The notes: generated by a model not told the origin, from the sequence alone. DNA of 64,000 nucleotides from Paraburkholderia atlantica (GCF_009362785.1 NZ_WHNQ01000009.1:1-64000); one strand, 5' to 3'; shown: positions 17,064 to 27,339, numbered from the stretch's first letter. A program made the numbers and translations.

Positions 17064-17288
17064 TTAATAGAGCACGACCGAGCGGATCGACTCGCCCTTC
17101 TTTATCAGGTCAAAGCCCTCGTTGATGCACTCGAGCGGCAGACAGTGCGTGATGTAGTCGTCGGTATGGCAGATGCCCGTCGCCTTCACTTCGATCAGCA
17201 CCTCACCGGCGCGCGGACCTTCGAGATCGACTTCCTCGATCGTCAACGGGGCGCCGGCTTTCCATGCGATTGCTGCTTTGCTCTTCAT
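17064..17288 (-). pseudogene. adhC: class III alcohol dehydrogenase (formaldehyde dehydrogenase), internally deleted in frame
   Basis: The 74-residue frame starts like AdhC/FrmA (KAAIAWKAGAPLTIEEVDLE, then TGICHTD with the catalytic-zinc Cys40) and ends like it (LPLE-INEGFD, then SIRSVVLY). About 290 residues between these ends are missing: the structural-zinc lobe, the NAD fold and the other catalytic ligands. The junction falls at CHTD-DYITH, where the N-terminal CHTDxY and the C-terminal IDDxITH share GAC/TAC codons, consistent with deletion between short direct repeats. A ribosome site (GGAG) and start remain. The product cannot be an active dehydrogenase. Confidence 0.85.
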
Positions 17289-17303
17289 CATCAATGCTCC
17301 TCC

Positions 17304-17350
17304 GAGTGCGTGAGTGCGTGAGTGCGTGAGTGCGTGAGTGCGTGAGTGCG
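17304..17350. repeat. tandem octanucleotide repeat (GAGTGCGT), nearly six copies
   Basis: Five exact copies of GAGTGCGT plus seven bases of a sixth run without interruption. They lie just upstream of the ribosome site of the adhC remnant (start 17288), so on that strand they are in the leader or promoter. Repeats of this kind change copy number by slippage. Confidence 0.95.
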
Positions 17351-17465
17351 AAAAGGGCATCGCGTGCCAGTGACTACGTGGCGCGCGAAAAGCGTAATGG
17401 TATTGCATAGTGCGCAAAGGCTGCGCCGCCGATCGCACTCGGCGCCGCGTTCGACGCCGTCGCTG

Positions 17466-18932
17466 CTACTGCGCTTCGCGCGGCGCCCTGCCACCGAACC
17501 ATGGCTCGACCCGGCCATACAAATCGACGAAGCGCGCATAGCGTCCGGCAAGCGCCGCATCGCCTCGTGGGCCCGCAACGCGTGTCGCGCCCGGCGCGAG
17601 CGCGGCGAGATCGCGCGTTAGCCAGTGACCGCACGCGAGACCGCCGAGGATCGCCGCGCCGCGCGGCGCTGCGTTCGGGCAATCGACCGCGTTCAATTCG
17701 ACGTCGAGCGCATCGGCAAGCAGCTGTCGCCAGCGCGCATCGACGGAGCCGCCGCCCGCGAGCTTGAGCGCCGTCACCGGCGCGCCGCTCGCGCGAATCG
17801 CGTCGAGCCCCGCGCGCAACGAGAACGCGACGCCCTCGAACGCGGCGCGCATCATCGCCCCGCGCGTATGCTCGAGCGATAAACCGAGCCAGCCGCCGCG
17901 CGCCTGCGGGTTCAGCCACGGCGTGCGCTCGCCGGTCAGGTACGGCAGGAAGGTCGGCGTCGACGCCGCGTGACCCGTTGCATCAGCGGCTGCATCCGCC
18001 GCCTCGCCGAATGCCTCGCGGTAAGCGTCCGCCCACTCATACGACAGCCATCCGCGTACCCGCTCCAACGCGATGCCGACGTTCTGCATCGCCGCCATCC
18101 GATACCAGTGATCGCTCGCCGCGCGATAGCGATGCAAGCCCTTCAGCGGCGCCGGCTCGTGGTTCGCGAGCACGACGATCTGTCCGCCGCTGCCGGTCGT
18201 CAGCAGCGCGTCGCCGTCGTGCGCGAGTCCGCTGCCGAGCGCCGCGCACGGCGTGTCCGCGGCGCCGGTCGCGAGCACGATACCGGCCCGCAAGCCGAGT
18301 GCCTGCGCGGCCTGCGGCGACAGCGCGCCCGACGCCGCATACGACGGCGCCAGCGGCGCGAACCACTCGCGCGGAATCTCGAGGCGTTCCAGCAGCGCCG
18401 CGTCCCACGCGCCGGCGGGATCGGCGAGCGCGGTTGCGCACGCGTCTGACGCATCGGTCACGCACGCGCCGCCGAGCGCGACGCGCAGCCAGTCTTTCGG
18501 CTGCAGCGCCCAGCGCGTGCGGCGCGCGGCTTCCGGTTCATGCAGCACGAGCCAGCGCAGCAACGGACCGGCCATGCCGGGCGCGACCGGATTTGGTTGC
18601 GGCTCGGGCCATGCATCGAGCACGGCGAGCGCGCGCGAGTCGGGCCACAGCATCGCGCGCCGCACCGCCGCGCCGTTTGCATCGAGCAGCACGACGCCGT
18701 GCATCTGGCCGGAGAAGCCGATCGCGCGCACGCCGTCACGCAGCTCGCGCGGCAGGGCCGCCATCGCATCGACGAGCGCATTCCACCAGGTCTCGACGTC
18801 GATTTCGGCCCAACCCGCGTGCGGCGTAACCAGCGCATACGCGACGCTCGATACCGCCTGCTCGCGTCCATGTTCGTCGACGATTGCCGCTTTCAGGGAG
18901 CCGGTGCCGAGATCGATGCCGAGAAAACTCAT
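17466..18932 (-). CDS. xylB: xylulokinase, full length
   Basis: This 488-residue FGGY kinase phosphorylates D-xylulose with ATP. The N-terminal ATP loop LGIDLGTGSLKAAIVDE is at 3-20, GFSGQMHGVVLLD near 75-87, the substrate Asp region MLWPDSRA, then TTGSGGQIV, LPYLTGERTPW and the LKLAGGGSVDARW segment. The frame is open 42 codons upstream of ATG 18932, but the homologous start is here. It is a single gene, divergent from the NCS2 permease. It resembles the partial kinase at 1-690 in its C-terminal half but is clearly a different paralogue. Confidence 0.9.
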   Translation of the reverse strand: MSFLGIDLGTGSLKAAIVDEHGREQAVSSVAYALVTPHAGWAEIDVETWWNALVDAMAALPRELRDGVRAIGFSGQMHGVVLLDANGAAVRRAMLWPDSRALAVLDAWPEPQPNPVAPGMAGPLLRWLVLHEPEAARRTRWALQPKDWLRVALGGACVTDASDACATALADPAGAWDAALLERLEIPREWFAPLAPSYAASGALSPQAAQALGLRAGIVLATGAADTPCAALGSGLAHDGDALLTTGSGGQIVVLANHEPAPLKGLHRYRAASDHWYRMAAMQNVGIALERVRGWLSYEWADAYREAFGEAADAAADATGHAASTPTFLPYLTGERTPWLNPQARGGWLGLSLEHTRGAMMRAAFEGVAFSLRAGLDAIRASGAPVTALKLAGGGSVDARWRQLLADALDVELNAVDCPNAAPRGAAILGGLACGHWLTRDLAALAPGATRVAGPRGDAALAGRYARFVDLYGRVEPWFGGRAPREAQ

Positions 18933-19399
18933 GAGCGCAGGGACGTTGAAATGAGGATCAGGAAGGAGCCAGCGAGGCTGGCGACGAGACCGGCAAGCGA
19001 AGCAAAAAACGAGGCCGCCGCGACACCGCGAACGTTCGGCGAACGGGCCAAAACACACGCGGGAAAAAGCCCATTCGCGGGTTAACCCCCTCGTGGGGCG
19101 AGCATCGTCAAAACAGGACTATGCGTGCAGCGTGATACACGTCATTGATTCTCACACATATCCCCGCCGGCGACGAAGCCGCGCCGCGCACGCGACGCAC
19201 CGCCCGCAATCGCCGCCGCATGGGGCTCTGCGCCGCTGCGCTGCCGATCCGTCCCACCCGTGGCTTTAAATTGCCTTTCAAAATAGGCCTTTGCATATCG
19301 TCGCCGGGAATGCCGGAATAGCCACGTATGGTCTTGTTGCGACTTTTCGTCCCCGCTACCTTGGAGTCATCCCAAAACGAGATGGTGGAGACAGACGAC
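18933..19399. other. divergent intergenic region between xylB and the NCS2 permease
   Basis: No gene is supported in these 467 bases. A possible plus-strand promoter is TTGCCT at 19271-19276 with CATATC 17 bases later (19294-19299), about 100 bases before the permease start. No riboswitch fold or palindrome was evident by eye. Confidence 0.3.
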
Positions 19400-20809
19400 A
19401 TGCAAGCGAACACGGTTCACCCGTGCGACGAGCGCCTACCGGCCGGCCAGTTGCTCACTCTCGGCATCCAGCACGTGCTGGTCATGTACGCTGGCGCGGT
19501 CGCGGTGCCGCTGATCATCGGCGCGGCGCTGAAGCTGCCGAAAGACCAGGTCGCCTTCCTGATCAGCGCCGACCTGTTTTCCTGCGGCATCGCCACGCTG
19601 ATCCAGACGCTCGGACTGTGGATCTTCGGCATCCGTCTGCCCGTCATCATGGGCTGCACGTTCGCGGCCGTCGGCCCGATGCTCGCGATCGGCACCAATC
19701 CTTCGCTCGGCCTCCTCGACATCTTCGGCTCGACGATCGCGGCCGGCGTGATCGGCATTCTGCTTGCGCCCGCGGTCGGCAAGCTGCTGCGCTTCTTCCC
19801 GCCGGTCGTGATCGGCGTCGTGATTTCGGTGATCGGCTTGTCGCTGATGGAAGTCGGCATCAACTGGGCGGCCGGCGGTGTCGGCAATCCCGAATACGGC
19901 AATCCGGTCTACCTCGGCCTGTCGCTGCTCGTGCTGACGCTGATCCTGCTGATCAACAAGTTTGCCAGGGGTTTCGTCGCCAATATCTCGGTGCTGCTCG
20001 GCATCGTCGCGGGCTTCGCGATCGCGCTGCTGCTCGGCCGCGTCAACCTGGACGGCGTCATGCACGCGCCGTGGGTCGGTTTCGTGATGCCGTTCCACTT
20101 CGGTTTGCCGCACTTCGATCCGCTGTCGATCGCGACGATGGTCACCGTGATGTTCGTCACGTTCATCGAATCGACCGGCATGTTCCTCGCGGTCGGCGAC
20201 ATGGTCGATCGTCCGGTCGATCAGAAGACGCTGGTGCGCGGCTTGCGCGTCGATGGTCTCGGCACGCTGATCGGCGGCATCTTCAACTCGTTCCCGCATA
20301 CGTCGTTCTCGCAGAACGTCGGGCTGATCGGCGTGACCGGCGTGAAGAGCCGCTTCGTCTGCGCGATGGGCGGCGTGATCCTCGTGATGCTCGGCCTGTT
20401 TCCGAAGATGGCGCAGGTGGTCGCGTCAGTGCCGGCGTTCGTGCTCGGCGGCGCGGGCATCGTGATGTTCGGCATGGTCGCGGCGAACGGCATCAAGGTG
20501 CTGTCGCGAGTCGACTTCGTCAGGAATCAGCACAACCTGTTCATCGTCGCGGTGAGCATCGGGCTCGGCCTCGTGCCGGTCGTGTCGCCGCACTTCTTCT
20601 CGCAACTGCCGCCGGCGTTGTCGCCGCTGCTGCATAGCGGGATTCTGCTCGCGTCGGTGTCGGCGGTCGTGCTGAACCTGATCTTCAACGGCGTGAAGAG
20701 CGAGAAGAAGGCGAAGAGCGAGCTTCGCCGCGCCGGGCACGATCTCGACAAGAGCGCGGCCAGCGAGCCGCAGGGCGGCGAGATGCTGCGGGCGGCGGAT
20801 CTGCATTGA
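19400..20809 (+). CDS. NCS2-family nucleobase permease (xanthine/uracil type)
   Basis: The 469-residue symporter starts at ATG 19400, nine bases after GGAG; the frame is open 24 codons further back without a site. About 12-14 membrane segments are visible. The family signatures are LTLGIQHVLVMYAGAVAVP near the N-terminus, MGCTFAAVGPMLAIG, the TFIESTGMFLAVGDM motif of helix 8, the FPHTSFSQNVGLIGVTGVKS motif and GLFPKMAQVVASVP. NCS2 proteins carry purines or pyrimidines with a proton or cation. The xanthine-type branch is favoured by the motifs, but the exact substrate is not settled. A terminator follows. Confidence 0.88.
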   Translation: MQANTVHPCDERLPAGQLLTLGIQHVLVMYAGAVAVPLIIGAALKLPKDQVAFLISADLFSCGIATLIQTLGLWIFGIRLPVIMGCTFAAVGPMLAIGTNPSLGLLDIFGSTIAAGVIGILLAPAVGKLLRFFPPVVIGVVISVIGLSLMEVGINWAAGGVGNPEYGNPVYLGLSLLVLTLILLINKFARGFVANISVLLGIVAGFAIALLLGRVNLDGVMHAPWVGFVMPFHFGLPHFDPLSIATMVTVMFVTFIESTGMFLAVGDMVDRPVDQKTLVRGLRVDGLGTLIGGIFNSFPHTSFSQNVGLIGVTGVKSRFVCAMGGVILVMLGLFPKMAQVVASVPAFVLGGAGIVMFGMVAANGIKVLSRVDFVRNQHNLFIVAVSIGLGLVPVVSPHFFSQLPPALSPLLHSGILLASVSAVVLNLIFNGVKSEKKAKSELRRAGHDLDKSAASEPQGGEMLRAADLH

Positions 20810-20860
20810 GCCTTTGATGCAGCGCTGACGCGGTGAGCGGCACCGAACGCCGCGCATCAA

Positions 20861-20892
20861 CAAAAACGCCACGGCATGCCGTGGCGTTTTTG
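20861..20892. terminator. bidirectional terminator between the NCS2 permease and oprB
   Basis: The 32-base segment is a perfect palindrome: AAAAACGCCACGGC pairs with GCCGTGGCGTTTTT around a minimal AT loop. The A- and T-runs at the two ends let it act for both convergent units. Confidence 0.88.
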
Positions 20893-20924
20893 CTTTACAT
20901 CAGCGGTTCATCGAGCTGAAGCGC

Positions 20925-22439
20925 TTACCCTGCCGTCGGCGCGGAAGTCGCGACCGGTGCGCTTGCCGCACCGTAGTCGACCGGCGCGTCGGCGGGACGC
21001 GGCTGGTCGCCGTTGTGCTCGATCCAGCCGCCGCCGAGCGCCTGGTACAGCGTGACCAGGTTCTGCAGACGTCCCATGCGCGCGGTGACCAGCGCCTGCT
21101 GCGCCACGTACAACGAGGTCTGCGCGGTCAGCACCGCCAGGTAGCTGTCGACACCGTTCGTATAACGGAGCGTCGACAGATCCAGCCGGCGCTGCTCGGC
21201 CGCGACGTCCCGCTCGAGTGCCGCGATCTGCTCGTCGTACGTGCCGCGCGCGGCCAGTCCGTCCGCCACTTCACGGAAGGCCGTCTGGATCGCCTTTTCA
21301 TACGTGGCGATCTGCACGTTCTTCTCGATGTTGGCGAGATCGAGGTTGGCCATGTTCTGACCGCCCTCGAAGATCGGCAGCGTGATCGACGGCGCGAAGC
21401 TCCATGCCGCCGAACCCGGCTTGAACAGCCCGCCGAGCGTCGGGCTCAGCGTGCCGGCGCTGCCGGTCAGCGTGACCCTCGGGAAGAACGCGGCGCGCGC
21501 CGCGCCGATGTTCGCGTTGGCCGCGAGCAGATTCTCTTCGGCCTCCATGATGTCGGGACGGCGCGTCAGCAGATCGGACGGCAGGCCCGCCGGAATATCC
21601 GTGAGCAGGCTCTGGTCGTTCAGCGGCAGGCCCGTCGGCAGGTCAGCCGGCAACGGTTCGCCGATCAGCAGCACCAGCGCGTTGTCAGCCTGGGCCCGCA
21701 ACCGCGTCTGCGTCTGCAGGTCCGCGCTCGCGGTCTCGACGACCGTTTGCGCCTGGCGCAGATCGAGTTCCGAACCGGTGCCGTTGTCGAACTGCAGCTT
21801 GGTGATCCGAAACGACTCCTGTGCCGTCTTCAGCGTGTTCTGCGTGACCTTCAGCAGATCGTCCAGTTCGAGCACCGTCATGTACTGGTTGGCCACCTGC
21901 GCCACCAGCGCGATTTCGGCGGCCTTGCGCGCCTGCGCGGTGCCGAGATACGTGGCCAACGCCTGGTCCTTCAGACTCTGCACGCGCCCGAAGAAGTCGA
22001 TTTCCCACGACGCGTTCAAGCCCACCGAATACGTGTTGGAGATCGTCACGCCGGTGAACGTCAGGTCCTTCGGCGTGCGCGACCTGCTTTGCGAGGCCGC
22101 GGCGTCGAGCGTCGGGAACAGACCCGCGCGCACGATGCGGTACTGCGCCGCCGACGCCTGCATGTTCAGCACCGACACCCGCAGATCGCGGTTGTTCTTC
22201 AGCGCGATCTCGATCAGCTGCTGCAGACGCGGATCGACGAAGAAATTGCGCCAGCCGATGTCGGCGGCGGCCTGGCCGTTCGCGCTGCGCTCGCCCTGCG
22301 CGCCCGGCTGCTGGTCGTACACGCCGCCGGTCGGGAAGGTCGCCGTTACGGGCGCGGCGGGCCGCTGGTAGTGCGGCGCCAGCGTGCAACCCGTGGCGAG
22401 CAGCGCGACCGCCACTGCAATCAAAGAGTGTTTTTGCAT
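20925..22439 (-). CDS. oprB: outer-membrane efflux lipoprotein of an RND system
   Basis: The 504-residue protein starts at ATG 22439, with the preceding stop one base before it. The lipobox is LLATGC (Cys near residue 18), followed by TLAPHYQRPAAPV. It has the two repeated OEP domains of NodT/OprM proteins, with LNASWEIDFFGRV, the ARAAFFPRVTLTGSAG segment and long coiled regions. It forms the exit channel for the RND pump. The frame is open 44 codons upstream, but that is not part of the protein. The name follows Burkholderia BpeAB-OprB; OprM-like is an equally valid description. Confidence 0.85.
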   Translation of the reverse strand: MQKHSLIAVAVALLATGCTLAPHYQRPAAPVTATFPTGGVYDQQPGAQGERSANGQAAADIGWRNFFVDPRLQQLIEIALKNNRDLRVSVLNMQASAAQYRIVRAGLFPTLDAAASQSRSRTPKDLTFTGVTISNTYSVGLNASWEIDFFGRVQSLKDQALATYLGTAQARKAAEIALVAQVANQYMTVLELDDLLKVTQNTLKTAQESFRITKLQFDNGTGSELDLRQAQTVVETASADLQTQTRLRAQADNALVLLIGEPLPADLPTGLPLNDQSLLTDIPAGLPSDLLTRRPDIMEAEENLLAANANIGAARAAFFPRVTLTGSAGTLSPTLGGLFKPGSAAWSFAPSITLPIFEGGQNMANLDLANIEKNVQIATYEKAIQTAFREVADGLAARGTYDEQIAALERDVAAEQRRLDLSTLRYTNGVDSYLAVLTAQTSLYVAQQALVTARMGRLQNLVTLYQALGGGWIEHNGDQPRPADAPVDYGAASAPVATSAPTAG

Positions 22440-22440
22440 C

Positions 22441-25400
22441 TCAATGCCCATCCTTGCCCGAGCCATTGCCATTCGACCCGTCGGTCGTGCCACCCGTCGC
22501 GCCGCCTTGCGGATCGTGCGGATGGTGCTGTTCGTAGTGGCGCAGCGCCTCATCCGGGTCTTCCTTCTCACCGCCGAACTTCGCGCGAATCACGACGAAG
22601 AACATCGGGATCATGAAGATCGCGAGGAAGGTCGCCGTCAACATGCCGCCGATCACACCGGTACCGATCGCATGCTGGCTGGCCGAGCCCGCGCCGTTAC
22701 TGATCGCGAGCGGCAGCACGCCGAGAATGAACGCGAGCGAGGTCATCAGAATTGGACGCAACCGCAGACGCGCCGCTTCGAGCGCAGCCTCGATCGGGCC
22801 CATGCCTTCACTCTGCTGCAGTTCTCGCGCGAATTCGACGATCAGAATCGCGTTCTTCGCCGACAGCCCCACGGTGGTCAGCAGACCCACCTGGAAGAAC
22901 ACGTCGTTCTCGAGCCCGCGCAGCGTCGCGGCCAGCAGTGCGCCGATCACGCCGAGCGGCACCACCATGATCACCGAGAACGGGATCGACCAGCTTTCAT
23001 ACAGCGCCGCGAGACACAGGAACACGACGAGAATCGAGATGCCGTACAGGATCGGCGCCTGCGAGCCCGACTGACGCTCCTGCAGCGACAGACCCGTCCA
23101 CTCGTAGCCGACACCCGCCGGCAGCTTGGTGACGATCTGCTCCATCGCCACCATCGCCTGACCGGTCGACTTGCCCGGCGCGGCCGCACCCTGGATTTCC
23201 ACCGACGGGATACCGTTGTAGCGCTCGAGCTTCGGCGAACCGAAGGTCCACGCGGTGTTCGTGAAGGCCGAGAACGGCACCATCGCGCCCGCGCCGTTGC
23301 GCACGAACCAGGCATTCACGTCTTCCGGTTTCATCCGGAACGGCGCGTCGCCCTGCAGGTACACCTTCTTGATCCGGCCGTCGGTGTCGAGGAAGTTTTG
23401 CACGTACGCCGAGGCCCAGGCGATCGAGAACGTCTGGTCGATCGAGGAGAGCGACACGCCGAGCGCCGAAGCCTTCTCGTGGTCGATGCTCACCTTGAAC
23501 TGCGGTGTATCGTTCAGGCCGTTCGGACGCACCTGCGCGAGCGTCGGATCTTTCGCCGCGAGACCGAGCAGCATGTTGCGCGCTTCCATCAGCTTCGCGT
23601 GACCGATACCCCCGCGGTCCTGCAACTGAAAGTCGAAGCCCGCCGCGGTGCCGAGTTCAGGAATCGACGGGGGATTGACCGGATACACGACCGCGTTCTT
23701 GTAGCCGCTGAAGTGCATGAACAGCCGCCGCACCAGTGCCTGCACCTTCTGGTCCGCATGCTGACGCTGCGCGTAGTCCTTCATCCGCACGAACACCAGA
23801 CCCGCGTTCTGGCCACGACCCGCGAAGCTGAAGCCGTTCACCGTGAAGGTCGATTCGACGATCGCCTTCTCGTCGTTCAGCAGGTAGTCCGACACGTCCT
23901 TCAGCGCGCGCGCGGTGGTTTCCTGCGTGGAACCCGACGGCGTTTGCACCAGCACGAACATCGTGCCCTGGTCTTCGTCAGGCAGGAACGACTTCGGCAG
24001 ACGCACGAACAGCAGCCCCACCGCGAAGATCACCACCATATAGATGATGAGCCAGCGGCCCGAGCGCTTGATCACGTGGTGCACGCCCGAGTGATACTTG
24101 TCGCGGCTCGTGTTGAAGGTACGGTTGAACCAGCCGAAGAAGCCGGTGGCTTTTTCGTGGTGACCCTTCGGAATCGGCTTCAGAATCGTCGCGCACAGCG
24201 CCGGCGTCAGAACCAACGCGACGAGCACGGACAGCACCATCGCCGCGACGATCGTCAGCGAGAACTGCCGGTATATCGCCCCGACCGAACCGCCCGAGAA
24301 CGCCACCGGCACGAACACCGCCGACAGCACGAGCGCCACGCCGACGAGCGCGCCGGTGATCTGGTCCATCGCCTTGCGGGTTGCCTCGCGAGGCGATAAG
24401 CCCTCCTCCTGCATCACCCGCTCGACGTTTTCCACCACCACGATCGCGTCGTCCACCAACAGACCGATTGCGAGCACGAGACCGAACATCGACAGCACGT
24501 TGATCGAGAAGCCGACCACGCTCATGATCGCGAACGTACCGAGCAGCACCACCGGCACCGCGATCGTGGGGATCAGCGTGGCGCGCAGGTTCTGCAGGAA
24601 CAGGTACATGACGAGGAACACCAGCACGATACCTTCGAGCAGCGTCTTGACCACTTCCTCGATCGACAGGCGCACGAACGGCGTCGTGTCGTACGGGTAC
24701 TGCACCACCAGGCCGTGCGGGAAGTACTTCGACAGTTCCGCGATCTTCGTGCGCACCGCCTTCGCGGTGGCGAGCGCGTTCGCGCCCGTGGCGAGCTGGA
24801 TACCGAAGCCTGCCGTCGGCTGACCGTTGTACTTGGTGTCGAAGTTGTAGTTTTCGCCGCCGAGCTCGATGTGCGACACGTCGCGCAGACGCACCTGCGA
24901 GCCGTCCTGATTCACCTTCAGCAGAATGTTGCCGAACTGCTCGGGCGTATTGAGCAGCGTGGCCTGCGTAATCGTGGCCTGCAGCACCTGACCCGGCACC
25001 GACGGCGTGCCGCCGAGCGCGCCACCCGCGACCTGCACGTTCTGCGCCTGCAGCGCGGCTTGGACATCGAGCGGCGTCAAGCTGAAGTTATTCAGCTTGT
25101 TGGCATCGAGCCAGACCCGCATCGCGTACTGCGAGCCGAACAGCGTCACCGTACCCACACCGTCGATACGGCTGATCGGATCCTGGATGTTCGACGCGAC
25201 GTAGTTCGCGAGGTCGTACTTGTTCATGCTGCCGTCGGTCGACACGAACGCCATCACCAGCAGGAAGCTGCTGCTCGACTTCGTGACCCGGGTGCCGAGC
25301 TGCTGCACCGCCTGCGGCAGCAGCGGCGTGGCGAGCTGCAGCTTGTTCTGCACCTGCACCTGCGCGATGTCAGGGTTGGTGCCGGCAGCGAACGTCAGCG

Positions 25401-25671
25401 TGATGGTGGCCGTGCCCGAGTCGTCCGAGGTCGACGCGAGGTACAGCAGGTGGTCCAGACCGCTCATCTGCTGCTCGATCACCTGCGTGACGGTGTTTTG
25501 CACCGTCTCCGCCGAAGCACCCGGATAGGTTGCGCTGATCTGGATGGCCGGCGGCGCGATGGTCGGGTATTGCGCGATCGGCAATGTGAACACCGACGCG
25601 AGACCCGCGAGCATCAGGATGATGGCGATCACCCATGCAAAAATCGGGCGATCAATAAAGAACTTTGCCAT
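22441..25671 (-). CDS. bpeB: RND multidrug efflux pump, inner-membrane transporter
   Basis: The 1076-residue HAE1-family pump opens with [17 protein letters not shown] and has two membrane blocks separated by large periplasmic loops. Helix 4 carries the proton-relay pair in [10 protein letters not shown], and helix 10 has [13 protein letters not shown]. It exports drugs, dyes or signalling molecules using the proton gradient, with BpeA and OprB. After about residue 1043 there is a His/Gly/Asn-rich low-complexity tail that is not conserved in function. It follows bpeA by 18 bases. Organisation matches bpeAB-oprB of Burkholderia, with AmrB or AdeJ as near relatives. Confidence 0.9.
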   Translation of the reverse strand: MAKFFIDRPIFAWVIAIILMLAGLASVFTLPIAQYPTIAPPAIQISATYPGASAETVQNTVTQVIEQQMSGLDHLLYLASTSDDSGTATITLTFAAGTNPDIAQVQVQNKLQLATPLLPQAVQQLGTRVTKSSSSFLLVMAFVSTDGSMNKYDLANYVASNIQDPISRIDGVGTVTLFGSQYAMRVWLDANKLNNFSLTPLDVQAALQAQNVQVAGGALGGTPSVPGQVLQATITQATLLNTPEQFGNILLKVNQDGSQVRLRDVSHIELGGENYNFDTKYNGQPTAGFGIQLATGANALATAKAVRTKIAELSKYFPHGLVVQYPYDTTPFVRLSIEEVVKTLLEGIVLVFLVMYLFLQNLRATLIPTIAVPVVLLGTFAIMSVVGFSINVLSMFGLVLAIGLLVDDAIVVVENVERVMQEEGLSPREATRKAMDQITGALVGVALVLSAVFVPVAFSGGSVGAIYRQFSLTIVAAMVLSVLVALVLTPALCATILKPIPKGHHEKATGFFGWFNRTFNTSRDKYHSGVHHVIKRSGRWLIIYMVVIFAVGLLFVRLPKSFLPDEDQGTMFVLVQTPSGSTQETTARALKDVSDYLLNDEKAIVESTFTVNGFSFAGRGQNAGLVFVRMKDYAQRQHADQKVQALVRRLFMHFSGYKNAVVYPVNPPSIPELGTAAGFDFQLQDRGGIGHAKLMEARNMLLGLAAKDPTLAQVRPNGLNDTPQFKVSIDHEKASALGVSLSSIDQTFSIAWASAYVQNFLDTDGRIKKVYLQGDAPFRMKPEDVNAWFVRNGAGAMVPFSAFTNTAWTFGSPKLERYNGIPSVEIQGAAAPGKSTGQAMVAMEQIVTKLPAGVGYEWTGLSLQERQSGSQAPILYGISILVVFLCLAALYESWSIPFSVIMVVPLGVIGALLAATLRGLENDVFFQVGLLTTVGLSAKNAILIVEFARELQQSEGMGPIEAALEAARLRLRPILMTSLAFILGVLPLAISNGAGSASQHAIGTGVIGGMLTATFLAIFMIPMFFVVIRAKFGGEKEDPDEALRHYEQHHPHDPQGGATGGTTDGSNGNGSGKDGH

Positions 25672-25689
25672 GAGGCGGGCTCCCTGTTA

Positions 25690-26913
25690 TTACGCGCCCG
25701 AAGCGGCGGAGGCAGGCTGAGCCGCGGGTTGACCTGTCTGGGCGCCGCCAGCGGCCGCGTTGGAAGCCGGGGTGCCGGGGAGTTGCGCCGGCACGGGCTT
25801 GACCTGCTGGCCGGGACGCGCCTTTTCGGTGCCCTGGACGATCACGCGGTCACCCGGCTTCAGCCCGTTCGACACCACCCAGTACGAGCCGAAGGTGCCA
25901 GTGGTGACGAGCTGACGCAGCTCGACCTTGTTGTCGTTGTCGACGACGAGCGCGGTGGGCTGACCCTTCTGGTCGTGCGTGACGCCAACTTGCGGCACGA
26001 TCAGCGCGTTCTGGTTCACGCCCTCTTCGATCTTCGCGCGCACGAACATGCCCGGCAGCAGCACGTGGTTCGGGTTCTTGAAGATCGCGCGCACCGTGAC
26101 CGAGCCGGTGCCCGGGTCGACGGTCACGTCGGTGAACTGCAGCTTGCCCTTCTCGGAATAGATGCGGCCGTCCTCCAGCACCAGCGAGACCTGCGCGGCG
26201 CCCGGGCCGGTCGTCTTCAGACGCCCTTCCTGCATGTCGCGGCGCAGCTTCAGACCATCGAGGCTCGATTGCGTGAGGTCGACGTACATCGGGTCGAGCT
26301 GCTGGACCGTGGCCATCAGCGTGGCCGCGCTCTGTTGCACGAAGGCGCCCGGCGTGACCTGCGACACGCCGATCTGGCCGGTCACGGGCGAGGTCACGTC
26401 GGTATAGCCGAGGTTGATCTGCGCGGTATCGACCGCGGCCTTGCCGGCGGCGACGTCGGCGGCGGCCTGGCCTTCGGCGGCGACCGCGTTGTCGTAGTCC
26501 TGCTTGCTGACCGCGTTCGCTGCGACCAGCACCTTGTAGCGACTGGCCTGCGCAGTGGTTGTCACGAGGTTCGCCTGCGCCTTCGCGAGCGATGCCTTCG
26601 CGTTGTTCAACGACGCGATGAAGGGCGCCGGATCGATCTTGTACAGACGCTGGCCTGCCTTGACCTCGCTACCCTCGGTGAACTCGCGGCGCAGCACGAT
26701 GCCATCGACCCGCGCACGCACTTGCGCGACGAGGAAGGCACTGGTACGACCGGGGAGTTCGGTGACGACGGGCACGGTCGTCGGCTGGAGGGTGACGACG
26801 CCGACTTCGGGCGTCTGGGGCGGCGGGGCAGATTGTTTTGGTCCGCACGCCGCCAGCAAGATGGCAGCCGTCGCGGCACTGATTAAGCGGAATGGAACCC
26901 GTTCGACGCGCAT
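25690..26913 (-). CDS. bpeA: RND efflux periplasmic adaptor lipoprotein
   Basis: The 407-residue membrane-fusion protein starts at ATG 26913 after AGAGG seven bases upstream. The lipobox LLAAC anchors it near residue 22. The order of segments is standard: barrel-sandwich start (GRTSAFLVAQVRARVDGIV), alpha-hairpin (NNAKASLAKAQANL to QINLGYTDVTSPVTGQIG), beta-barrel and membrane-proximal domain. The Ala/Gln/Pro-rich end is low complexity. It links BpeB to OprB in the periplasm. The operon promoter region and BpeR-type operator lie directly upstream. Confidence 0.9.
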   Translation of the reverse strand: MRVERVPFRLISAATAAILLAACGPKQSAPPPQTPEVGVVTLQPTTVPVVTELPGRTSAFLVAQVRARVDGIVLRREFTEGSEVKAGQRLYKIDPAPFIASLNNAKASLAKAQANLVTTTAQASRYKVLVAANAVSKQDYDNAVAAEGQAAADVAAGKAAVDTAQINLGYTDVTSPVTGQIGVSQVTPGAFVQQSAATLMATVQQLDPMYVDLTQSSLDGLKLRRDMQEGRLKTTGPGAAQVSLVLEDGRIYSEKGKLQFTDVTVDPGTGSVTVRAIFKNPNHVLLPGMFVRAKIEEGVNQNALIVPQVGVTHDQKGQPTALVVDNDNKVELRQLVTTGTFGSYWVVSNGLKPGDRVIVQGTEKARPGQQVKPVPAQLPGTPASNAAAGGAQTGQPAAQPASAASGA

Positions 26914-27339
26914 GGAGCGACCTCTGTCAAAGACTGAGAATGAAAAAGTGCGCGCATCCCTACCCCGGGGACGACAGCGCACACAGGCGTCTCTCGACGC
27001 TCAACCGGAAGCCCACGGATGCAAACCTGCGCCTGCAGGGCACCCTGCTACGAATGCGCCATACCGGGGAATGCCGCACAGCACCGCCGTTTGGCGGTTG
27101 CGATAGCGTTCTGGAAGACAACAGTGACGGATATTAACCGGTCGTCACGGCTTGGGCTATCCGATCGTGGGGTGCTATTATATATACATTCACGAATGCA
27201 TGTAAAAGTGCGTTTATATCTTCCAAGGGTCGGGGGCTGCAAGTTCGCGTCGCAATTCGGTTCAGAAATAGTCAAATTGTCATCAGGCCGACTTAAAAAC
27301 GCCAGCATAAACCCCAGGATCAGCGCAGGTCATACCAAT
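26914..27339. other. divergent bpeA-bpeR intergenic region
   Basis: These 426 bases hold the promoters of both units and no supported gene. An AT-rich stretch (CTATTATATATACATT) near 27174-27190 runs into an operator-like inverted repeat at 27185-27204. It would suit a -10 region for bpeR on the plus strand. Confidence 0.5.
27185..27204. promoter_or_regulatory. TetR (BpeR/AcrR-type) operator
   Basis: TACATTCA and TGCATGTA flank four bases as a near-perfect inverted repeat (7 of 8 pairs). The sequence closely resembles the AcrR-type site built on TACAT...TGAATGTATGTA and lies between bpeA and bpeR over a promoter-like AT-rich stretch. Confidence 0.6.

Noticed and set aside
17304..17350. Tandem repeats as a CRISPR array
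   Set aside because: The unit is 8 bases with no spacers, so it is a simple microsatellite.
19261..19275. Sigma-54-like TGGC/TTGC pair upstream of the NCS2 permease
   Set aside because: The GG-GC spacing is one base short of the required arrangement.
22384..26886. Very long plus-strand open frames opposite the efflux operon
   Set aside because: These are His/Arg-rich shadows of bpeA and bpeB; no domain, ribosome site or start context supports them.
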